Shown one piece after another: positions 5,621 to 7,211 of a stretch of DNA of 7,211 bases. Both the position numbers and the translations under genes were made by a program. Source of the stretch: Syntrophaceae bacterium UBA5619 (lineage in GTDB: Bacteria; Desulfobacterota; Syntrophia; Syntrophales; UBA5619); assembly GCA_002424545.1 (NCBI GenBank), contig DIKL01000112.1:332-7542 (forward strand), given 5' to 3'. The notes under the pieces are model-generated. The model saw only the letters and a program-made list of their open reading frames with translations. It had not been told where the DNA came from and did no database searches. Positions within the stretch are counted from its first letter, which is position 1. Each line of letters begins with the position of its first letter.

Positions 5621-5680
5621 GAGACGTTCCGCGCCGGCCCGGTTCAGGAAGCTTTGACGTTCGGTTTGCAGACGGCGAGC
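5621..5680. repeat. Right copy of 60-bp direct repeat flanking moaD-aor
   Basis: This is the partner of 3199-3258, in the same orientation and offset by 2,422 bp. It contains the intact 3' end of holA (stop at 5644-5646 on minus) and an orphan copy of the NYN 3' end on plus. Differences between the copies are nine substitutions and no indels. It ends 49 nt before the moaD start codon, so the DNA between the repeats (3259-5620) is essentially only moaD and aor. Confidence 0.85.
5622..5657 (+). pseudogene. Orphan 3' end of the NYN gene
   Basis: In the frame of the NYN repeat copy these codons read RRSAPARFRKL then TGA, against KRAALARIRKL then TGA in the live gene, 7 of 11 residues identical. 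Upstream of 5621 the match vanishes, so no gene leads into it. It overlaps the holA stop region by 14 bp (5644-5657). Confidence 0.65.
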
Positions 5681-7047
5681 AGGAAGCGTTCGATCAGAAG
5701 GCGGGCATCTTGCCCGGTGGACTTGAGCGCCAGATCGATCCGGACCAGCATCTCCAGATAAGCCGCCAGCTCCGCGCGGGTGAACCGTTCCGCGTTCTTC
5801 AGCGCCTGAAACACGACGAACGGGTGCTGGGAAACGAGGTCGACCTGCCCGTCCTTTTCACCGGCCCCCGGCTTCAGCGACGGATACACCGCCTTCTGAA
5901 ACCGGCCGAAGTCCATGTTCGCGCTGAAGGCCTTCAGGCGCCCCGAGGCGAGCAGCAGCTTCGCATGGAGAAGGAACCGGACTTCCCGCGTGACCATGGC
6001 CATGACCATCAGCGCGGGGACGCCCTGGTCGAACAGCTCCTTCAGCGTCCGCAGCGCCGCCGTCAGATTTCGACCGGAAAGCGCCGCCGTCAGATCGAAA
6101 ACGGTCCCCTCCCGGGTCCGCCCGACGACCGCCTCCACATCCGCCGCCTCGATCTGCCCCCGCTCCCCGACATAGGTGATCAATTTCTCGATCGCGCCGA
6201 CCGACTCCCGCAGACCGAAGCCGGTCTTCCGTCCCAGGGCGGCCCAGGCAGCGGCGGAGAGCCGTTTCCCGCGGCCTTCCAGAAGGTCGGCGGCCATCGC
6301 CATCGCGGCCTGCTGCTGCCTTGCTTCCCCCTTGACCTTCGTGAAGGTCAGCACGCGTCCCAACGTCGATACGGTCTTGAAGAGCTTTTTGCGCCGGTCC
6401 ACCGTCTCGGCCGTCAGAATCAGGTGGTTCCCCTCTGGCATCCCGCCGGCCAGCGCCCGCTCCAGAAGGTCGGTCTCCTCCGCCTTTTGCGGGGTCGGGA
6501 CCAGCCCCCGGCCGACGCTGAGTTCCACCGCCCGGGGAAGCCACGCTTCCCGGTCCTGCCCGCCGTCGCCCGGAACCATTTTCCGCCAGGCATCGTCATC
6601 GATCTTGCGCCAGCCGCCGTCCCGGAGGTCGTCCAGCGACAATCCGGTCAGAGCGAGGAACTGCATGAAATCCGCGGCCGCACGGTCAGGGTCCGGTTCG
6701 AGCCGCTCCCGGATGCGGGAAACGACCTGTGTGAGGACATCTTTCGATTGAAAAAGACGGGTGTTCCGGACCATCAGAACCTTGCGTCCGGGAAGGAGCG
6801 GCGGCGTGATGAGCGATTCGCAGAGTGGTCCGATCTCTTCGTGTTCGCCGTCCGTCACGAAGAGGTTGAATTCGCGGTCCCGGGGATCGGGGATCAGCGC
6901 CGCCGTGATCCTTTCGGCGGCGTCCCGGAGCCGGAACTCCTCCTCCCCGTAGAGCAGGTAGCACGGGACGGCCTTCCCCCGCTTCAGCTCGGAAAGGACC
7001 GCATCGAGCGACGCGCCCCGCCCTGTATCGTCATCCTGAAAGGCCAT
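5644..7047 (-). CDS. holA: DNA polymerase III delta subunit (clamp loader)
   Basis: HolA is the clamp-loader subunit that opens the beta sliding clamp. The N-terminal AAA+-like domain begins with the family signature CYLLYGEEEFRLRDA (29-43), followed by PLLPGRKVLMVRNTRLF (83-99). The second recognisable core block, MPEGNHLILTAETVDRRKKLFK (203-224), matches the usual segment ending in D-x-R-x-K-L-x-K. The domain II region (about 240-315) contains the REGTVFDL segment (312-319), and the helical collar domain (about 325-460) contains ALRTLKELFDQGVPALMVMAMV (331-352). At 467 residues it is about 120 longer than E. coli delta; most of the excess lies between 105 and 195, an acidic, Trp-containing block. 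The ATG start has no Shine-Dalgarno and lies 6 nt after the LOG stop, so translation is probably coupled. Its 3' end is part of the repeat at 5621-5680. Confidence 0.88.
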   Translation of the reverse strand: MAFQDDDTGRGASLDAVLSELKRGKAVPCYLLYGEEEFRLRDAAERITAALIPDPRDREFNLFVTDGEHEEIGPLCESLITPPLLPGRKVLMVRNTRLFQSKDVLTQVVSRIRERLEPDPDRAAADFMQFLALTGLSLDDLRDGGWRKIDDDAWRKMVPGDGGQDREAWLPRAVELSVGRGLVPTPQKAEETDLLERALAGGMPEGNHLILTAETVDRRKKLFKTVSTLGRVLTFTKVKGEARQQQAAMAMAADLLEGRGKRLSAAAWAALGRKTGFGLRESVGAIEKLITYVGERGQIEAADVEAVVGRTREGTVFDLTAALSGRNLTAALRTLKELFDQGVPALMVMAMVTREVRFLLHAKLLLASGRLKAFSANMDFGRFQKAVYPSLKPGAGEKDGQVDLVSQHPFVVFQALKNAERFTRAELAAYLEMLVRIDLALKSTGQDARLLIERFLLAVCKPNVKAS

Positions 7048-7053
7048 GAGATG

Positions 7054-7211
7054 CTATAAAACAACGTATTTCTTGATGTGCTTCACGGCTTCGTCCGGAT
7101 CGTCGATGATCTGGAAGAGGTCCAGATCGCCGGGCGAGATTTTGCCGTCGCGGAGCATCGTCTTTTTGAGCCAGTCGACCAGCCCCTTCCAGTATTCGCT
7201 GCCCATCAGGA
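7054..7211 (-). CDS. LOG-family protein (TIGR00730-type), C-terminus only
   Basis: The gene runs off the right edge and only its last 51 residues are visible. The segments GSEYWKGLVDWLKKTML (3-19 of the fragment), GKISPGDLDLF (22-32) and DDPDEAV (36-42) match the C-terminal part of the LOG / 'lysine decarboxylase-like' Rossmann family. In these proteins a Y/F-W-x-G-L-x-D-W helix, a K/MISPxDLDL stretch and a DDPxE motif close the protein. Characterised LOG members hydrolyse nucleoside 5'-monophosphates such as cytokinin ribotides; bacterial roles vary. The active-site PGGxGT region lies outside the window. The stop TAG at 7056-7054 is followed by two codons and then the holA ATG in the same frame, implying one transcript. 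Confidence 0.82.
   Translation of the reverse strand, partial: LMGSEYWKGLVDWLKKTMLRDGKISPGDLDLFQIIDDPDEAVKHIKKYVVL

Noticed and set aside
5710..7059. 449-codon open frame on plus opposite holA
   Set aside because: Shadow of holA codon bias; the translation is Arg/Pro/Gln-rich with no family-like segment.
1..7211. CRISPR array, tRNA or rRNA genes, transposase or integrase
   Set aside because: No regularly spaced repeats, cloverleaf-like sequences, rRNA signatures or recombinase motifs were seen on either strand.

Overview
The window is GC-rich, densely packed bacterial chromosome. Its gene types are an acyl-CoA dehydrogenase, a 3-hydroxyacyl-CoA dehydrogenase, a tungsten-type aldehyde ferredoxin oxidoreductase with its own MoaD, a YacP-type NYN protein and a DNA polymerase III delta subunit carrying an extra block. 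Together they suggest an anaerobic, acyl-CoA-oxidising bacterium of the Desulfobacterota (Syntrophales or Syntrophobacter-like). That placement is an inference from gene content and protein style; no rRNA or other firm marker is present.

Layout, left to right. (1) Positions 1-73, minus: the first 24 codons of a nitronate monooxygenase-like FMN protein. (2) 74-267: an intergenic stretch with a long GAAA-capped imperfect hairpin and a 14-bp GC palindrome, both terminator-like for the gene to the right. (3) 268-2383, minus: a 3-hydroxybutyryl-CoA dehydrogenase gene followed by an acyl-CoA dehydrogenase gene, two beta-oxidation steps, with a hairpin between them. (4) 2384-2710: a 327-bp divergent intergenic region with a plausible sigma70 promoter for the next gene. 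(5) 2711-3235, plus: a YacP/Rae1-like NYN RNase-fold gene. (6) 3276-5571, minus: a moaD-aor pair. (7) 5644-7047, minus: holA. (8) 7054-7211, minus: the C-terminus of a LOG-family (TIGR00730-type) protein, just upstream of holA and in the same frame.

The most notable structure is not a gene. A 60-bp direct repeat (51/60 identical, no gaps, offset 2,422 bp) flanks the moaD-aor pair almost exactly. Each copy carries the 3' ends of both outer genes: the NYN C-terminus on plus and the holA C-terminus on minus, overlapping tail to tail by 14 bp. The left copy has the live NYN end and a dead holA end with an in-frame stop. The right copy has the live holA end and an orphan NYN end that still keeps its stop codon. 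The simplest reading is that NYN and holA were once convergent overlapping neighbours, and that the moaD-aor cassette was inserted between them by an event that duplicated the junction and spared both genes.

Functionally, the hbd/acd pair would feed acyl-CoA oxidation, and the AOR would interconvert an unknown aldehyde and acid using a W- or Mo-bis-pterin cofactor for which the adjacent MoaD may donate sulfur. HolA (clamp loader), LOG and NYN are housekeeping or RNA/nucleotide functions with no visible link to this metabolism. No tRNA, rRNA, CRISPR array, transposase or integrase gene was seen.
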